Shown piece by piece: positions 12,209 to 23,671 of a stretch of DNA of 64,000 bases. Below the pieces are notes generated by a model. That model saw only the letters and a program-made list of their open reading frames with translations. It ran no database searches and was not told the DNA's origin. Position 1 is the stretch's first letter. Each line of letters starts with the position of its first letter. This DNA is from Gammaproteobacteria bacterium (GTDB taxonomy: Bacteria; Pseudomonadota; Gammaproteobacteria; VBWC01): NCBI GenBank assembly GCA_006218035.1, contig VBWC01000001.1, positions 103,259 through 167,258 of the forward strand. The letters run 5' to 3'. Position numbers and translations under genes: made by a program.

Positions 12209-13234
12209 TCAATTAAGGTAATGTTCTACCAGAATTTCCGCGATTTGAATACTGTTCAGGGCCGCGCCTTTGCGCACGTTATCCGAGACCACCCACAGGT
12301 CAAGCCCACGCGGATGAGAGATGTCCTCGCGGATACGGCCAACATACACGGGGTCAGTTCCGGCGGCATCGACGGCGGCAGTCGGGTATCCACCCGCCTT
12401 GCGTTCGTCCATCACCTTGACACCCGGCGCCTTCAATAACAACTTCCGCGCCTCCTCGGCAGTAATCTTGCGTCGGGTCTCGATATGTACGGCCTCGGAA
12501 TGACCGTACACCACGGGAACCCTGACTGTCGTTGGATTTACCAGCATAGCGTCATCTTCCATGATTTTTTTAGTCTCCCAAACCATCTTCATCTCTTCCT
12601 TGGTATAGCCGTTGTCGAGAAATACGTCGATATGCGGCAATACATTGAACGCGATCTGCTTCGGGTAGACCTCGGCCAACACCGGTTTGCCCTGCAATAT
12701 AGCGGCGGTCTGCGCCATCAGTTCGTCGATGGCCTCCTTGCCGGTGCCCGACACCGACTGATAGGTACAGACGTTGATACGCTCGATACCGACCGCGTCA
12801 TGGATCGGCTTGAGCGCCACAACCATCTGAATAGTAGAACAATTCGGGTTTGCGATAATACCCCGGGTGGTGTATCGGGCAATCGCATGCGCATTGACCT
12901 CGGGCACCACCAGCGGGATATCCTCATCGCGCCGGAATTGCGAGGTGTTATCGATCACGACACAGCCGGCCGCGGCCGCTTTGGGCGCATAGACCTCCGA
13001 AATACTCGCACCGGCCGAAAACAGGCCGATTTGCACCTTGGCGAAATCGAATTCCGCGAGGTTGCCTATCGTGATCTCGCGGCCCTTGAATTTAACCTTC
13101 TTGCCGGCCGAGCGCTCGCTCGCCAGTGCATAGAGATTGTTCACCGGAAAGTTGCGCTCTTCCAGCATGCGGATCATCACGTCGCCGACCGCGCCGGTCG
13201 CACCCACTACCGCGACATCAAATTTCTTCACCAT
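12209..13234 (-). CDS. asd: Aspartate-semialdehyde dehydrogenase
   Basis: VAVVGATGAVGDVMIRMLEERNFP, NPNCSTIQMVVALKPI, YQSVSGTGKEAIDEL. Confidence 0.96.
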   Translation of the reverse strand: MVKKFDVAVVGATGAVGDVMIRMLEERNFPVNNLYALASERSAGKKVKFKGREITIGNLAEFDFAKVQIGLFSAGASISEVYAPKAAAAGCVVIDNTSQFRRDEDIPLVVPEVNAHAIARYTTRGIIANPNCSTIQMVVALKPIHDAVGIERINVCTYQSVSGTGKEAIDELMAQTAAILQGKPVLAEVYPKQIAFNVLPHIDVFLDNGYTKEEMKMVWETKKIMEDDAMLVNPTTVRVPVVYGHSEAVHIETRRKITAEEARKLLLKAPGVKVMDERKAGGYPTAAVDAAGTDPVYVGRIREDISHPRGLDLWVVSDNVRKGAALNSIQIAEILVEHYLN

Positions 13235-13262
13235 TGCCTTGTCCTGTCTGAACGTTTTTTAC

Positions 13263-14339
13263 CTAATCTGCCATCGCCGCGACGACCGCATCACCCATCG
13301 CCACGGTACCGATTTTCTGAGTACCTTCGGAATGGATATCCGCCGTGCGCAACCCTGTATCCAGCACGCGCTCGATCGCCCGATCGATACGCTCCGATAA
13401 AGCAGGCTCATCGAGCGTGTAACGCAACATCATCGCCACGGACAATATAGTCGCCAGCGGATTCGCGATGCCTTTGCCGGCGATATCCGGCGCCGAGCCA
13501 TGGATCGGTTCGTACATGCCCTTGCCGGTCGCGTCCAGCGCCGCCGACGGCAGCATGCCGATGGAGCCGGTCAGCATCGCCGCGCAATCCGACAGGATGT
13601 CACCGAACATGTTGGTCGTTACCATCACGTCGAACTGCCTGGGCCGGCGCACCAGCTGCATCGCTGCATTGTCGACATACATATGGGTCAACTCGACTTC
13701 CGGGTAATCCTTGCCTGTACGGATCATGACCTCGCGCCAGAGTTCCGTGCACTCCAGCACATTGGCCTTGTCGATCGAACAGACGCGCTTGCCGCGCTGC
13801 ATCGCGATATCGAACGCGACCCGCCCGATGCGCTCGATCTCCGACTCGCGATAGACCAGCGTGTTATAGCCTTCCCGCTCGCCGTTCTCCAGCCGACGGA
13901 TACCGCGCGGCTTGCCGAAATAGATGCCGCCGGTCAGCTCGCGCACGATCATGATGTCGAGCCCCGCGACCACCTCGGGCTTCAGCGTCGACGCGTCGGC
14001 GAGCTGGCGATACAGCAGCGCCGGACGCAGATTGGCGAACAGCCCCAGCTCCGCACGCAGGCCGAGCAGGCCCTTCTCCGGCCGGACCGAGATATCCAGC
14101 GATTCCCATTTATGACCGCCGACCGCACCCAGCAGTATCGCGTCGGCGCGGCGGGCCGCGGCGAGCGTCACGTCGGGCAACGGAGAGCCGGTCGCATCAT
14201 AGGCAGCGCCGCCAACGAGCCCATGCGCGAGCTCGAGCTTCAGCCCGAATTCATGGCGCAGGTACTCCAGCACCTTGACGGCCTCGGCCACGACCTCCGG
14301 CCCGATGCCGTCGCCGGGCAATACCAGAATCTTGTGCAT
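13263..14339 (-). CDS. leuB: 3-isopropylmalate dehydrogenase
   Basis: [56 protein letters not shown]. Confidence 0.97.
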   Translation of the reverse strand: MHKILVLPGDGIGPEVVAEAVKVLEYLRHEFGLKLELAHGLVGGAAYDATGSPLPDVTLAAARRADAILLGAVGGHKWESLDISVRPEKGLLGLRAELGLFANLRPALLYRQLADASTLKPEVVAGLDIMIVRELTGGIYFGKPRGIRRLENGEREGYNTLVYRESEIERIGRVAFDIAMQRGKRVCSIDKANVLECTELWREVMIRTGKDYPEVELTHMYVDNAAMQLVRRPRQFDVMVTTNMFGDILSDCAAMLTGSIGMLPSAALDATGKGMYEPIHGSAPDIAGKGIANPLATILSVAMMLRYTLDEPALSERIDRAIERVLDTGLRTADIHSEGTQKIGTVAMGDAVVAAMAD

Positions 14340-14400
14340 TTCTCCGTCCCGATAATTACCGAGGTTTCAATATATGGCCGCCATTTGCGGGATAACTGCC

Positions 14401-14476
14401 GTCATGCCCGCGCAAGCGGGAATCCAGTCTTTCATCACGCGACACGTCGCCGGATGCCCGCTTGCGCGGGCATGAC
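14401..14476. repeat. Palindromic REP/MITE-like element with perfect 20-bp terminal inverted repeats
   Basis: gtcatgcccgcgcaagcggg (14401-14420) is the exact reverse complement of cccgcttgcgcgggcatgac (14457-14476). Confidence 0.85.
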
Positions 14477-14538
14477 GAAATGCCACGGGGACTACAATCC
14501 ATAGTCGTAGCTTCCGACATAACGTCAATCCGACTGCT

Positions 14539-15183
14539 TTATAGCTCCGTAAACAACCACGGCGCCTGCTGCGCACGGCGCTTTTCATAGATGCGGATTT
14601 CATCGACATGCTGCAGGGTCAACCCGATATCGTCCAGCCCTTCGAGCAGGCAGTGCCGGCGAAACGCGTCAATGTCGAATCTCATTTCCGTGCCCGCTGG
14701 CGCAATCACCCGTTGGTTTTCGAGATCAACGGTCAAGGTATAACCGTCCGTCTTCGCAACGGCGTTAAACAGGCCATCGACCACGGCCGTATCCAGCACA
14801 ATCGGCAACAGTCCGTTCTTGAAACAGTTGTTGTAGAAGATATCTGCGTAGCTCGGCGCAATGATCGCACGAAAGCCGTAATCGACCAGTGCCCACGGCG
14901 CATGCTCGCGCGACGAACCGCAACCGAAGTTGGCGCGCGCCAGCAATATAGTGGCGCCTTTATAGCGCGGCAGGTTCAAAACGAACGCCGGGTTCAGCCG
15001 CCGCTTGCTGTGGTCCTGCCCCGGCTCACCGTGGTCAAGGTAACGCCACTCGTCGAACAGGTTCGGTCCGAAACCGGTCCGCTTGATCGATTTCAGGTAC
15101 TGCTTGGGAATGATCGCGTCGGTATCAACGTTGGCCCGGTCGAGCGGCGCGACGATGCCGGTAAATTTTTTGTACGGTTCCAT
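14539..15183 (-). CDS. leuD: 3-isopropylmalate dehydratase small subunit
   Basis: [38 protein letters not shown]. Confidence 0.97.
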   Translation of the reverse strand: MEPYKKFTGIVAPLDRANVDTDAIIPKQYLKSIKRTGFGPNLFDEWRYLDHGEPGQDHSKRRLNPAFVLNLPRYKGATILLARANFGCGSSREHAPWALVDYGFRAIIAPSYADIFYNNCFKNGLLPIVLDTAVVDGLFNAVAKTDGYTLTVDLENQRVIAPAGTEMRFDIDAFRRHCLLEGLDDIGLTLQHVDEIRIYEKRRAQQAPWLFTEL

Positions 15184-15192
15184 AAAGTCCGA

Positions 15193-16635
15193 TTACCGCG
15201 ACGCCGTGCGCACCGCCTCAATATCGGTCTGGCCAAAGGTACGCACGTCGACAAAATGTCCGGCGATCGCCGCGGCGGCGGCCATCGCCGGACTGACCAG
15301 ATGGGTACGACCGCCCTGCCCCTGCCGACCCTCGAAGTTGCGGTTCGACGTCGACGCACAGCGTTCACCCGGTTCGAGGCGATCGGCGTTCATCGCCAGA
15401 CACATCGAGCATCCCGGCTCGCGCCATTCAAAACCGGCATCGAGAAAGATCCGGTCCAACCCCTCGAGTTCGGCCTGCTGCTTGACCAGCCCGGACCCCG
15501 GCACGACCATCGCCAGCCGGACAGTCCCCGCGACCTTACGGCCGCGCGCGATGGCTGCCGCCGCGCGCAGATCCTCGATACGGGAATTCGTGCAAGAACC
15601 GATAAACACCTTGTCGAGCCGGATTGCCACCATCGGCGTGCCGGGTTCAAGCGCCATGTAGTCCAGCGCGCGTTGCATGCCGGTACGTTTCACCACATCC
15701 GGCTCGGCCTGCGGGTCGGGCACACGGCCGTCGACCGCAACCACCATTTCGGGCGACGTTCCCCAGGTGACCTGCGGCTGGATGTCCTGCGCGTTGACGT
15801 GCACGACGTGATCAAACCTGGCATCGGCATCGCTATGCAGCGCGCGCCACACGGCCACCGCCTGCTGCCACTGGTTCCCCTGCGGCGCATAGGTGCGGCC
15901 ACGCGCGTATTCGATAGTCTTGTCGTCCACGGCAATCAACCCGGCGCGCGCGCCGGCCTCGATCGCCATATTGCAGACGGTCATGCGGCCCTCAATAGAC
16001 AGCGCGCGGATCACGTCACCGCCGAACTCAATCGTATAGCCGGAACCGCCCGCGGTACCGATCCGGCCGATAATCGCGAGCACGATATCCTTCGCGGTTA
16101 CGCCCGGGCCAACCTCGCCGTCAACGCTGACCAGCATGTTGCGTGCCTTCTTCTGGATCAGGCATTGCGTCGCGAGCACATGCTCGACTTCGGACGTGCC
16201 TATGCCCTGCGCCAGCGCACCGAGCGCGCCGTGCGTCGAGGTATGCGAATCGCCGCACACGACCGTCATACCCGGCAGCGTCGCGCCAGTCTCGGGGCCG
16301 ATCACATGGACGATCCCCTGACGGGGATCGTCCATGCCGAATTCGGTGATGCCAAACTCCCGGCAATTGTCTTCCAGCGTCTCGACCTGCAGGCGCGACA
16401 CCGGATCGACGATACCGGCCGCGCGGTTCGTTGTCGGCACGTTATGGTCGGGCGTGGCGAGATTGGCGGACACGCGCCATGGGCGCCGCCCCGCCAGGCG
16501 CAGGCCCTCGAACGCCTGCGGTGACGTCACCTCATGCACCAGGTGACGGTCAATATAGAGCAGACACGTGCCGTCGTCGTTGCGACGGACCACATGTGCG
16601 TCCCATAACTTGTCGTAAAGTGTTTGGCCTGCCAT
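15193..16635 (-). CDS. leuC: 3-isopropylmalate dehydratase large subunit
   Basis: [51 protein letters not shown]. Confidence 0.97.
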   Translation of the reverse strand: MAGQTLYDKLWDAHVVRRNDDGTCLLYIDRHLVHEVTSPQAFEGLRLAGRRPWRVSANLATPDHNVPTTNRAAGIVDPVSRLQVETLEDNCREFGITEFGMDDPRQGIVHVIGPETGATLPGMTVVCGDSHTSTHGALGALAQGIGTSEVEHVLATQCLIQKKARNMLVSVDGEVGPGVTAKDIVLAIIGRIGTAGGSGYTIEFGGDVIRALSIEGRMTVCNMAIEAGARAGLIAVDDKTIEYARGRTYAPQGNQWQQAVAVWRALHSDADARFDHVVHVNAQDIQPQVTWGTSPEMVVAVDGRVPDPQAEPDVVKRTGMQRALDYMALEPGTPMVAIRLDKVFIGSCTNSRIEDLRAAAAIARGRKVAGTVRLAMVVPGSGLVKQQAELEGLDRIFLDAGFEWREPGCSMCLAMNADRLEPGERCASTSNRNFEGRQGQGGRTHLVSPAMAAAAAIAGHFVDVRTFGQTDIEAVRTASR

Positions 16636-16712
16636 GGTGAATCACGTAAGATACGGCTTCGAAAAACAACCGGCGAATTATAGCAAACACCACGCCGCCT
16701 GGAGTTGGTTTT

Positions 16713-17621
16713 TTGATGGCTCGGAACGCGCAAACCACTGTGGCACACGCCAGAATCCTCGACGGCAAGGCGGTCGCCGCCGCTATCCACGAGGAAATCC
16801 GGACACGCGTCGACCAGCGGCTGGCGCATGGCCTGCGCCGCCCGGGCCTGGCGGTGATTCTGGTCGGCAGCAATTCGGCCTCGCAGGTCTATGTACGTAA
16901 TAAGCGCGCCGCCTGCGACAAGGCGGGGTTTCTGTCGCGCTCGTATGACCTGCCGGAGACGACCGGCCAGTCAGAACTGCTAGCATTGATCGACAAGCTG
17001 AATGCTGACCCCGAGATCGACGGCATACTGGTACAACTGCCGCTGCCCGCACAGATCGACAACGAAACCGTTATTGAGCGCATCCGGCCCGACAAGGACG
17101 TCGATGGCTTCCATCCGTACAACGTCGGACGCCTGATGCTGCGCGTACCGGCGCTGCGCCCGTGTACGCCGCACGGCATCATGACGCTGCTCAAACACAC
17201 CGGCATCGAGCTCATGGGCAAACACGCCGTCGTCGTCGGCGCCTCCAACATCGTCGGCCGGCCGATGTCGCTGGAACTGCTGCTTGCCGGTTGCACGGTC
17301 ACAATGACGCACCGCTTCACCGAAGACCTGCCTGGACACGTGGCGCGCGCCGACATCGTCGTCGTCGCCGTCGGCAAGCCGGATATAATCAAAGGCGCAT
17401 GGATCAAACCGGGGGCGATCGTCATCGATGTCGGCATGAACCGCCTGCCCGACGGCCGCCTGGTCGGGGACGTCGAATACGACAAGGCCGCCGAACGCGC
17501 CGGCTGGATCACCCCCGTCCCCGGCGGCGTCGGCCCGATGACCGTCGCGACGTTATTGCAGAATACGCTGTGGGCGGCGGAGAAGTTGCACGCCGGTAAA
17601 ACCCCCGGAAAGTCCGGCTAG
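16713..17621 (+). CDS. folD: Bifunctional methylenetetrahydrofolate dehydrogenase/cyclohydrolase
   Basis: [84 protein letters not shown]. Confidence 0.96.
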   Translation: MMARNAQTTVAHARILDGKAVAAAIHEEIRTRVDQRLAHGLRRPGLAVILVGSNSASQVYVRNKRAACDKAGFLSRSYDLPETTGQSELLALIDKLNADPEIDGILVQLPLPAQIDNETVIERIRPDKDVDGFHPYNVGRLMLRVPALRPCTPHGIMTLLKHTGIELMGKHAVVVGASNIVGRPMSLELLLAGCTVTMTHRFTEDLPGHVARADIVVVAVGKPDIIKGAWIKPGAIVIDVGMNRLPDGRLVGDVEYDKAAERAGWITPVPGGVGPMTVATLLQNTLWAAEKLHAGKTPGKSG

Positions 17622-17629
17622 CTCTCCAG

Positions 17630-17656
17630 TCATTCCCGCGCAAGCGGGAATCCAGC
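17630..17656. repeat. Half-copy of the GTCATTCCCGCG-type palindromic repeat
   Basis: gtcattcccgcgcaagcgggaatccag; matches the arms at 14401 and 19386 with one or two differences. Confidence 0.8.
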
Positions 17657-17761
17657 TCAATCATTGTAAATTTCAATAAGCGCAGCGCGCCGAACTGGGC
17701 ATACTTGCATTCGGCGTAACTGGATTGTTGAACGCCATTCGTTTACCGCAGGTCAGATCGG

Positions 17762-19210
17762 CTACGCTTTCCGTACCCGAGTTCCGTCAGCACCGTCCTC
17801 TACAACATAGCCCTGTGCTTTCAGCGCGTCACGAACTTCATCGGAGGTTTTCCAATCTTTCTCACGGCGCGCTTTGTCACGTATTGAAACGAGCACATCA
17901 ACCGTTACCTCCCGGCTGTTGAAGTTTAAAACCGCTTGCGGAATCGCTACAGATTTAGTCCTGCTCATGTACTTGAGGAATATCTCCGGATTGTCTGCCA
18001 GACTACCAAGCAGTCCCCCGAGTTCTTTCAACGTCATAACCAGCACCGCTGCCCGATCAGTAGCCTTATCGTCCAGCGCGCGATTGATCTCGCCGGCGAT
18101 GCCATCCAGCACGGCCAGCGCATCTGAGGTATTGAAATCATCATCCATCGCCGCGCGGAACGACCGGTCATAGGCCGTGTCGCCGGCCGCTGCCGCCGAC
18201 ACGCCTTCCTGCCCGGCCCGGTACAGCGCGCGATACAGACCCGCCAGTCGTTTCTCGGCCGACGCCAGCAGATCGAGGCTGTAGTTCAGCGGGCTACGGT
18301 AATGGCTTTGCAGAATAAAATAGCGAATGATCTCGCCGGCGCGCTGCCCGTCATCCTTGTCCACACGTGCAAGTACGTCGCGCACCGTGAAAAAATTGCC
18401 GAGCGACTTGGACATCTTTTCTTCATTGATCTGGACGAAGCCGTTGTGTATCCAGACGTCGACGAATTTCTCGCCGGTTGCGGCCTCACTCTGCGCGATC
18501 TCGTTTTCGTGGTGCGGAAACTTCAGGTCCATGCCGCCGCCGTGGATGTCGAAATGGTTCCCGAGGCACGTCGTCGACATCGCCGAACATTCGATATGCC
18601 AGCCCGGCCGGCCTTTACCCCATGCCGAATCCCACGCCGGCTCGCCGGGCCTGGCGGCCTTCCATAACACGAAATCCAGCGGGTCATCTTTGGCCTCGTC
18701 GATCTCGACGCGGCTGCCGGCGCGCAGGTCCGCCATGCGTTTGTTGGACAATTTGCCGTAATTCTCAAACCGGCTGACGTCGTAGTACACATCGCCGTTG
18801 CCCGCCTGATAGGCGAACCCCTTGTCGATCAGCGTCGCGATCATCGTGGTAATGGCGTCCATCGAATCCGTCGCACGCGGTTCATGGTCGGGCGGCAGCA
18901 CACCCAGCGCCTGCTCGTCTTCGTGCATCGCGGCGATGTAGCGTCCGGTCAGCACATCAATGTCTTCGTCGTTCTCGCGCGCCCGCCGGATGATCTTGTC
19001 GTCGATGTCGGTGATATTGCGTACGTAGTTCACCTCGAGGCCAGTGGCGCGCAGATAACGCACAATCACGTCGAACACCACCATGACGCGGGCGTGACCG
19101 AGGTGGCAGTAGTCGTAGACCGTCATGCCGCAGACGTAGATATCGACCTTGCGGTCGGGACGCTCAAATTTCTCTTTTTGCCGGGTCAGGCTGTTATAGA
19201 TCTGCAACAT
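17762..19210 (-). CDS. cysS: Cysteinyl-tRNA synthetase
   Basis: [52 protein letters not shown]. Confidence 0.97.
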   Translation of the reverse strand: MLQIYNSLTRQKEKFERPDRKVDIYVCGMTVYDYCHLGHARVMVVFDVIVRYLRATGLEVNYVRNITDIDDKIIRRARENDEDIDVLTGRYIAAMHEDEQALGVLPPDHEPRATDSMDAITTMIATLIDKGFAYQAGNGDVYYDVSRFENYGKLSNKRMADLRAGSRVEIDEAKDDPLDFVLWKAARPGEPAWDSAWGKGRPGWHIECSAMSTTCLGNHFDIHGGGMDLKFPHHENEIAQSEAATGEKFVDVWIHNGFVQINEEKMSKSLGNFFTVRDVLARVDKDDGQRAGEIIRYFILQSHYRSPLNYSLDLLASAEKRLAGLYRALYRAGQEGVSAAAAGDTAYDRSFRAAMDDDFNTSDALAVLDGIAGEINRALDDKATDRAAVLVMTLKELGGLLGSLADNPEIFLKYMSRTKSVAIPQAVLNFNSREVTVDVLVSIRDKARREKDWKTSDEVRDALKAQGYVVEDGADGTRVRKA

Positions 19211-19244
19211 CTCATCACGTCTTCCGTCTTATGAACTCAAATTC

Positions 19245-19412
19245 GTCATTCCGGGCGAAGCGAAGCGTACGAGCCCATGGACGGGCGAGGTAGGCGATGT
19301 CGGGAACAACTGTCGAGACCCGGAATCCAGCCCTTATCGAAGTCGCCGCGTTTCCATTTGCATAGGCGAGTCGCGACCGGATGGACTGGATTCCCGCTTT
19401 CGCGGGAATGAC
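19245..19412. repeat. Composite intergenic repeat with GTCATTCC...GGAATGAC ends and an internal CGAGCCCATGGACGGGCGAGGTA module
   Basis: gtcattccgggcgaag at the left; ctggattcccgctttcgcgggaatgac (19386-19412) at the right; internal acgagcccatggacgggcgaggta (19269-19292). Confidence 0.75.
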
Positions 19413-19490
19413 GACCTCTGGACCGGTCATGCCGCCAGGTGATTTCCAACAATCCGAGGTTCCTTATCGCTGTTAACTCTATACTGAACA

Positions 19491-20912
19491 CTACGACCCG
19501 GCGCTGTTGATTCCGGCCTGCAACCGCCGTCTTGCGCGCTCGATCGATAACAGCGGTATCAGCTGTGCCATCTCCGGACCGTCGGTCTCGCCGGTCAGTG
19601 CCGCGCGCAACGGCAGAAACAGCGCCTTTCCCCTGGCGTTCGTCGCCTGCTTCAGATCGCTCAGCAGTGCCGCAAAATCGCCGCGATGCGCATCGAGCGC
19701 GCGCACGGCGTGTTCGAAAAAGGCGGCGCCGGCATTGCGGATAATCGTGTGCGCCGCGTCGTTCAATGCCAACGGCTCGTGAAACAATATCGTGGCCCAA
19801 TGCAGCGCGTCTTTCGGGAACAGCACATTGGGGCGTACGGCGTCGAAAAACGCGTCGCGACGGGCTTCTGTCACAATGTGCCGGACATCCTCGCCCATCC
19901 ATTCCCACAACGCCACGGCGTCGCTGCGGATCACCGCCTCGCGCTGCCAGTGCATCAGTTGCGCGGGATCAAACTGCGACGGCACGCGCCCGACCCGCTC
20001 CAGTTGAAACTGCGCGGCCAGCGCGGCCGTGCTCAAGAAACTGTTATCGTCGTAGTTGTGACCAAGACGCGCCAGATAATTAATGACTGCGTCCGGCAGA
20101 TAGCCTGCCTCACTCAACTCATGCACGCTGAAACTGCCATGGCGTTTCGACAACGGTGTGCCGTCGGAGCCGACGATCATCGCGATATGACCATAGCGCG
20201 GCGCCGTCAGGCCTAGCGCTTCCAGCAACAAGATCTGGCGCGGCGTGTTGGTCAGGTGATCCTCGCCGCGCAGCACATGCGTCACGCCCATCAACGCGTC
20301 ATCGACCGCGTTGCAGAAAAAAAATGCCGGCGTACCGTCGGAGCGACGCACCACGAAATCGCCAATGTGGTCGGTTTCAAAGCGCTGCGGGCCGCGCACC
20401 AGGTCATCGAACATCACGGTAGCGCCGGGCGGCACGCGGAAACGCAAAGTCGGTCGCAGGCCCCTTTCAAGACGCGCGATCACCTCATCGCGGGTCAGTT
20501 TCAGGCAAGTGCCAGAGTAACGCGGCGGCTGTCCGGCCGCCAGTTGCGACTTGCGGGACAGATTGAGTTGCTGTTCGCTGCAAAAACAGTGGTAGGCCAG
20601 CTGCTGCTGTTCCAGCAGATCAAAGTAGTTGCGGTAGATATCGCCCCGTTCGGACTGTAGATACGGCCCGTGCGGACCGCGCATGCCCGGCCCCTCGTGC
20701 CAATTGAGCCCCAGCCATTCCAGATCGGTCTCAATCGCCCGCGCGTAGTCAGCCTCGCTACGGCTTTGGTCGGTATCCTCGATACGCAATAAAAACGTGC
20801 CGTCGCGGCTGGCGGAGAACAGCCAGCTGAACAGCGCCGTACGCAGATTGCCGACATGCAGCATACCGGTGGGGCTCGGTGCGAACCGGGTTTTGGTGCG
20901 GGACTCAGTCAT
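19491..20912 (-). CDS. gltX: Glutamyl-tRNA synthetase
   Basis: TRFAPSPTGMLHVGNLRTALFSWLFS, LLRIEDTDQSRS, PLSKRHGSFSV. Confidence 0.96.
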   Translation of the reverse strand: MTESRTKTRFAPSPTGMLHVGNLRTALFSWLFSASRDGTFLLRIEDTDQSRSEADYARAIETDLEWLGLNWHEGPGMRGPHGPYLQSERGDIYRNYFDLLEQQQLAYHCFCSEQQLNLSRKSQLAAGQPPRYSGTCLKLTRDEVIARLERGLRPTLRFRVPPGATVMFDDLVRGPQRFETDHIGDFVVRRSDGTPAFFFCNAVDDALMGVTHVLRGEDHLTNTPRQILLLEALGLTAPRYGHIAMIVGSDGTPLSKRHGSFSVHELSEAGYLPDAVINYLARLGHNYDDNSFLSTAALAAQFQLERVGRVPSQFDPAQLMHWQREAVIRSDAVALWEWMGEDVRHIVTEARRDAFFDAVRPNVLFPKDALHWATILFHEPLALNDAAHTIIRNAGAAFFEHAVRALDAHRGDFAALLSDLKQATNARGKALFLPLRAALTGETDGPEMAQLIPLLSIERARRRLQAGINSAGS

Positions 20913-21065
20913 TCCGGTGTTCTTATAATATCCTTAACCTGCGCGGCGCCATAAAATACCACAGTTGGCTTTTCCTGGCGCCGGTAACGCTTTAATATGC
21001 GCAGCAAGCCGGTCAACATACGCCTCCTCGGCGGGCACAGCTTCCATACGGAGTACAGTCGACCC

Positions 21066-21650
21066 ATGAAACATCCTCTGATCACGGCGTTTCTTATCTA
21101 TTTGACGTTACTTGCGTCCGGCAACGCACTGGCGGCCGACGCCGCCCATCCGCGCGTGAGTGTCCAGACATCTGCCGGCGAGATTGTCGTTGAACTGGAT
21201 CGGGTCAACGCGCCGATCACGGTCGACAACTTTCTCAAGTACGTAAACGATGGCTACTACGGCGGCACGATATTTCACCGGGTGATCGACGACTTTATGG
21301 TACAGGGTGGCGGCTATACCGAAGCGTTCGACCTTAAACCGACCAAGCCGTCGATCCGCAACGAGGCCGCCAACGGCCTGAAAAATACCCGCGGCACCAT
21401 CGCAATGGCGCGCACCGGCGACCCCCACTCCGCCACCGCGCAGTTCTTTATTAACGTTGTCGACAACGGCTTTCTCGATCACACCGGCCCGACAGCGAAC
21501 GGATGGGGATACACGGTGTTCGGCAAGGTCGCGCAAGGCATGGACGTTATCGACGCTATCCGCAAGATGCCTACCGGTCCCGGCGGGCCGTTCCCTAAAG
21601 ATGTGCCACGCACGCCGGTGGTGATCAAATCGATCACTTTGCTCGACTAG
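21066..21650 (+). CDS. ppiA: Periplasmic peptidyl-prolyl cis-trans isomerase (cyclophilin)
   Basis: Signal peptide MKHPLITAFLIYLTLLASGNALA; YYGGTIFHRVIDDFMVQGGGYT; ARTGDPHSATAQFFINVVDN. Start chosen at the MKHP signal peptide. Confidence 0.88.
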   Translation: MKHPLITAFLIYLTLLASGNALAADAAHPRVSVQTSAGEIVVELDRVNAPITVDNFLKYVNDGYYGGTIFHRVIDDFMVQGGGYTEAFDLKPTKPSIRNEAANGLKNTRGTIAMARTGDPHSATAQFFINVVDNGFLDHTGPTANGWGYTVFGKVAQGMDVIDAIRKMPTGPGGPFPKDVPRTPVVIKSITLLD

Positions 21651-21702
21651 GCCGGCGCTTCGGGCACCGAGCCAGACGTCTCGCTGAGACAGCGCATCGA
21701 GT

Positions 21703-22425
21703 ATGACGACATTGTTCATCGCCGATCTGCACCTGTGCGACGAACGTCCGGCCGTCACCGGGTTGTTCGTCGACTTTCTGCGGTCGCGCACATCCGGCGC
21801 CAATGCGCTCTATATACTGGGCGATCTGTTCGAATACTGGGCCGGCGACGATACGGCGCAACCGGACCAGCAAACTGTCATACGCGGCTTGCAAGACGCG
21901 ACCAGACGCGGCCTGCCGATTTATTTCATGCACGGCAACCGCGATTTTCTCATCGGCCAGCGTTTTGCCACGGAAACCGGCTGTCGGCTACTGACCGAGC
22001 CGACTATCATTGAGATCAATGGCGAGCGCGTCCTGCTGATGCACGGCGACCTGTTGTGCACCGACGATCACGGGTATCTGAAATTCCGCGCGATGGTACG
22101 CAACCCCGACTGGCAGAGGGAATTTCTGTTGCGGCCGGCACCGGAACGCGTGGCCATCGCACGGGAATACCGCGCCGAAAGCAAGAAACAATCCCGCCGG
22201 AAGGCACCGGAGATCATGGATGTCAACCAGCTGGAGGTCGCGCGCGTCATGGAGGCGCATGACGTCCGGCTGCTGATCCACGGCCATACCCACCGGCCTG
22301 CCATGCACAGCTTCGCGATCGATGGCAACGAACACCGACGTATCGTACTGGGCGATTGGTACCTGACAGGCAGCGCGCTCGTTGCGGATCATCGCGGTTA
22401 TCGCCTCGAAGACTTTCCTGTGTGA
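21703..22425 (+). CDS. lpxH: UDP-2,3-diacylglucosamine diphosphatase
   Basis: TLFIADLHLCDERP, ILGDLFEYWAGDD, HGNRDFLIGQRFA, HGHTHRPA. Confidence 0.95.
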   Translation: MTTLFIADLHLCDERPAVTGLFVDFLRSRTSGANALYILGDLFEYWAGDDTAQPDQQTVIRGLQDATRRGLPIYFMHGNRDFLIGQRFATETGCRLLTEPTIIEINGERVLLMHGDLLCTDDHGYLKFRAMVRNPDWQREFLLRPAPERVAIAREYRAESKKQSRRKAPEIMDVNQLEVARVMEAHDVRLLIHGHTHRPAMHSFAIDGNEHRRIVLGDWYLTGSALVADHRGYRLEDFPV

Positions 22426-22678
22426 CACATTGCGACGAAGGGGCCGGCGTGACGCAACCCATGGCACCCCGGCACGACCGGCTCGAACCTCTCCGCCGGA
22501 ACGGCGTTGAAGCATGGCGCAGAAATATCCACCGGTCTAAAGAATTCTTCGAGCGGTACGATACGTCGGATCTACGCAAGCGCGGCCCGAATCCAATCGG
22601 CACAAGTATTGCCACGTGTTTGCTGCTTGCACTGGCGTCATATTATCCAACAGCGTTTTTTGCTATTGTTGGTGGCGT

Positions 22679-23128
22679 ATGATTTTGCGTGACATCAAGC
22701 AGTGGCTGACGGTCATGTGCGGCGGCATACTCCTGCTGGGCACGGCGGCCGCTCCTGCCGGCGGGGAGACGGTTGTGATAGTCAGCAAGAGCAGCACGAT
22801 CACCACGCTTTCGGCAAACGACGCCAGGGCAATCTTTCTGGGCAAGATAACCAAAGTGCCGGGCGGATCGAATATTCAGGTTCTGTTGCAGGAAAATGAT
22901 TCCGCGGTACATACGGAATTTCTTGAAAAACTGGTTACCAGGACCAACGACCAGTTACGGAGCCTGTGGGCACGGCGCGTTTTTACCGGACTCGTCAGTC
23001 CGCCCCTGCAGGTGTCCGGCGACCAGGCGATGCTGGATAATGTCGCACGGCTGACCGGCAGTATCGGGTATATCAGCAGGGATGCTGTCAACGATTCCGT
23101 CAGAATTGTATATACCGTAAAAGACTAG
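22679..23128 (+). CDS. Small PstS-like (phosphate-type substrate-binding) secreted protein, copy 1
   Basis: Signal-like N-terminus; AIFLGKITKVPGGSNIQVL, WARRVFTGLVSPP, GSIGYISRDA. Start trimmed to MILRDIKQW. Confidence 0.7.
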   Translation: MILRDIKQWLTVMCGGILLLGTAAAPAGGETVVIVSKSSTITTLSANDARAIFLGKITKVPGGSNIQVLLQENDSAVHTEFLEKLVTRTNDQLRSLWARRVFTGLVSPPLQVSGDQAMLDNVARLTGSIGYISRDAVNDSVRIVYTVKD

Positions 23129-23207
23129 GCTTCATCTGTTTCCCAGCCGGCAATTTAGTAGCCGGGGCGTGGCGAGAAATTTACTGAATGGTTTCAGGAG
23201 TGCGAAC

Positions 23208-23636
23208 ATGAGGCTCGCAACTGCGGTTGTGTTTGTCTTGATGCTCACCGTCCATACCCCGACCCGGGCGGCCGGAGAGACGGTGATCGTGGCCAACCCG
23301 TCAAGTAATATCAGCGAATTTTCGGAACACGAGATCCGCGCGATTTTTCTTGGGAAAATCACCCGCCTGCCGAACGGTAAGCCGATCACTGTCTTCATTC
23401 AGGAAGATGGCGCAGCGCACGCGGATATACTGCACAAGATTCTCAACAAAACCGACGCGGAATTCATGAATCACTGGGCGCGGCGCGTTTATGCCGGGAG
23501 AAGCCCGCCACCGTTGACGCTGGGCAGCGATGCCGAAGTGATCGATCACGTTCGCCAGCAAGATGGCGGCATCGGCTATGTCGGCAAGGACGCGGCGCTC
23601 CGCAGCTCGCTAAAGATCATCTACACAATTCCGTAA
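23208..23636 (+). CDS. Small PstS-like secreted protein, copy 2 (tandem paralogue)
   Basis: MRLATAVVFVLMLTVHTPTRA signal; AIFLGKITRLPNGKPITVF, WARRVYAGRSPPP, GGIGYVGKDA. The upstream start at 23169 is also possible. Confidence 0.75.
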   Translation: MRLATAVVFVLMLTVHTPTRAAGETVIVANPSSNISEFSEHEIRAIFLGKITRLPNGKPITVFIQEDGAAHADILHKILNKTDAEFMNHWARRVYAGRSPPPLTLGSDAEVIDHVRQQDGGIGYVGKDAALRSSLKIIYTIP

Positions 23637-23671
23637 CCACGCCCCATCGCCAGGCCGCTATTCCGCTGGCG

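Noticed and set aside
14608-16524. 638-aa plus-strand ORF
   Set aside because: Arg/His-rich antisense shadow of leuD and leuC; no recognisable domain.
22356-22682. 108-aa ORF between lpxH and the PstS-like pair
   Set aside because: Overlaps the lpxH end out of frame, composition not protein-like, no convincing SD.
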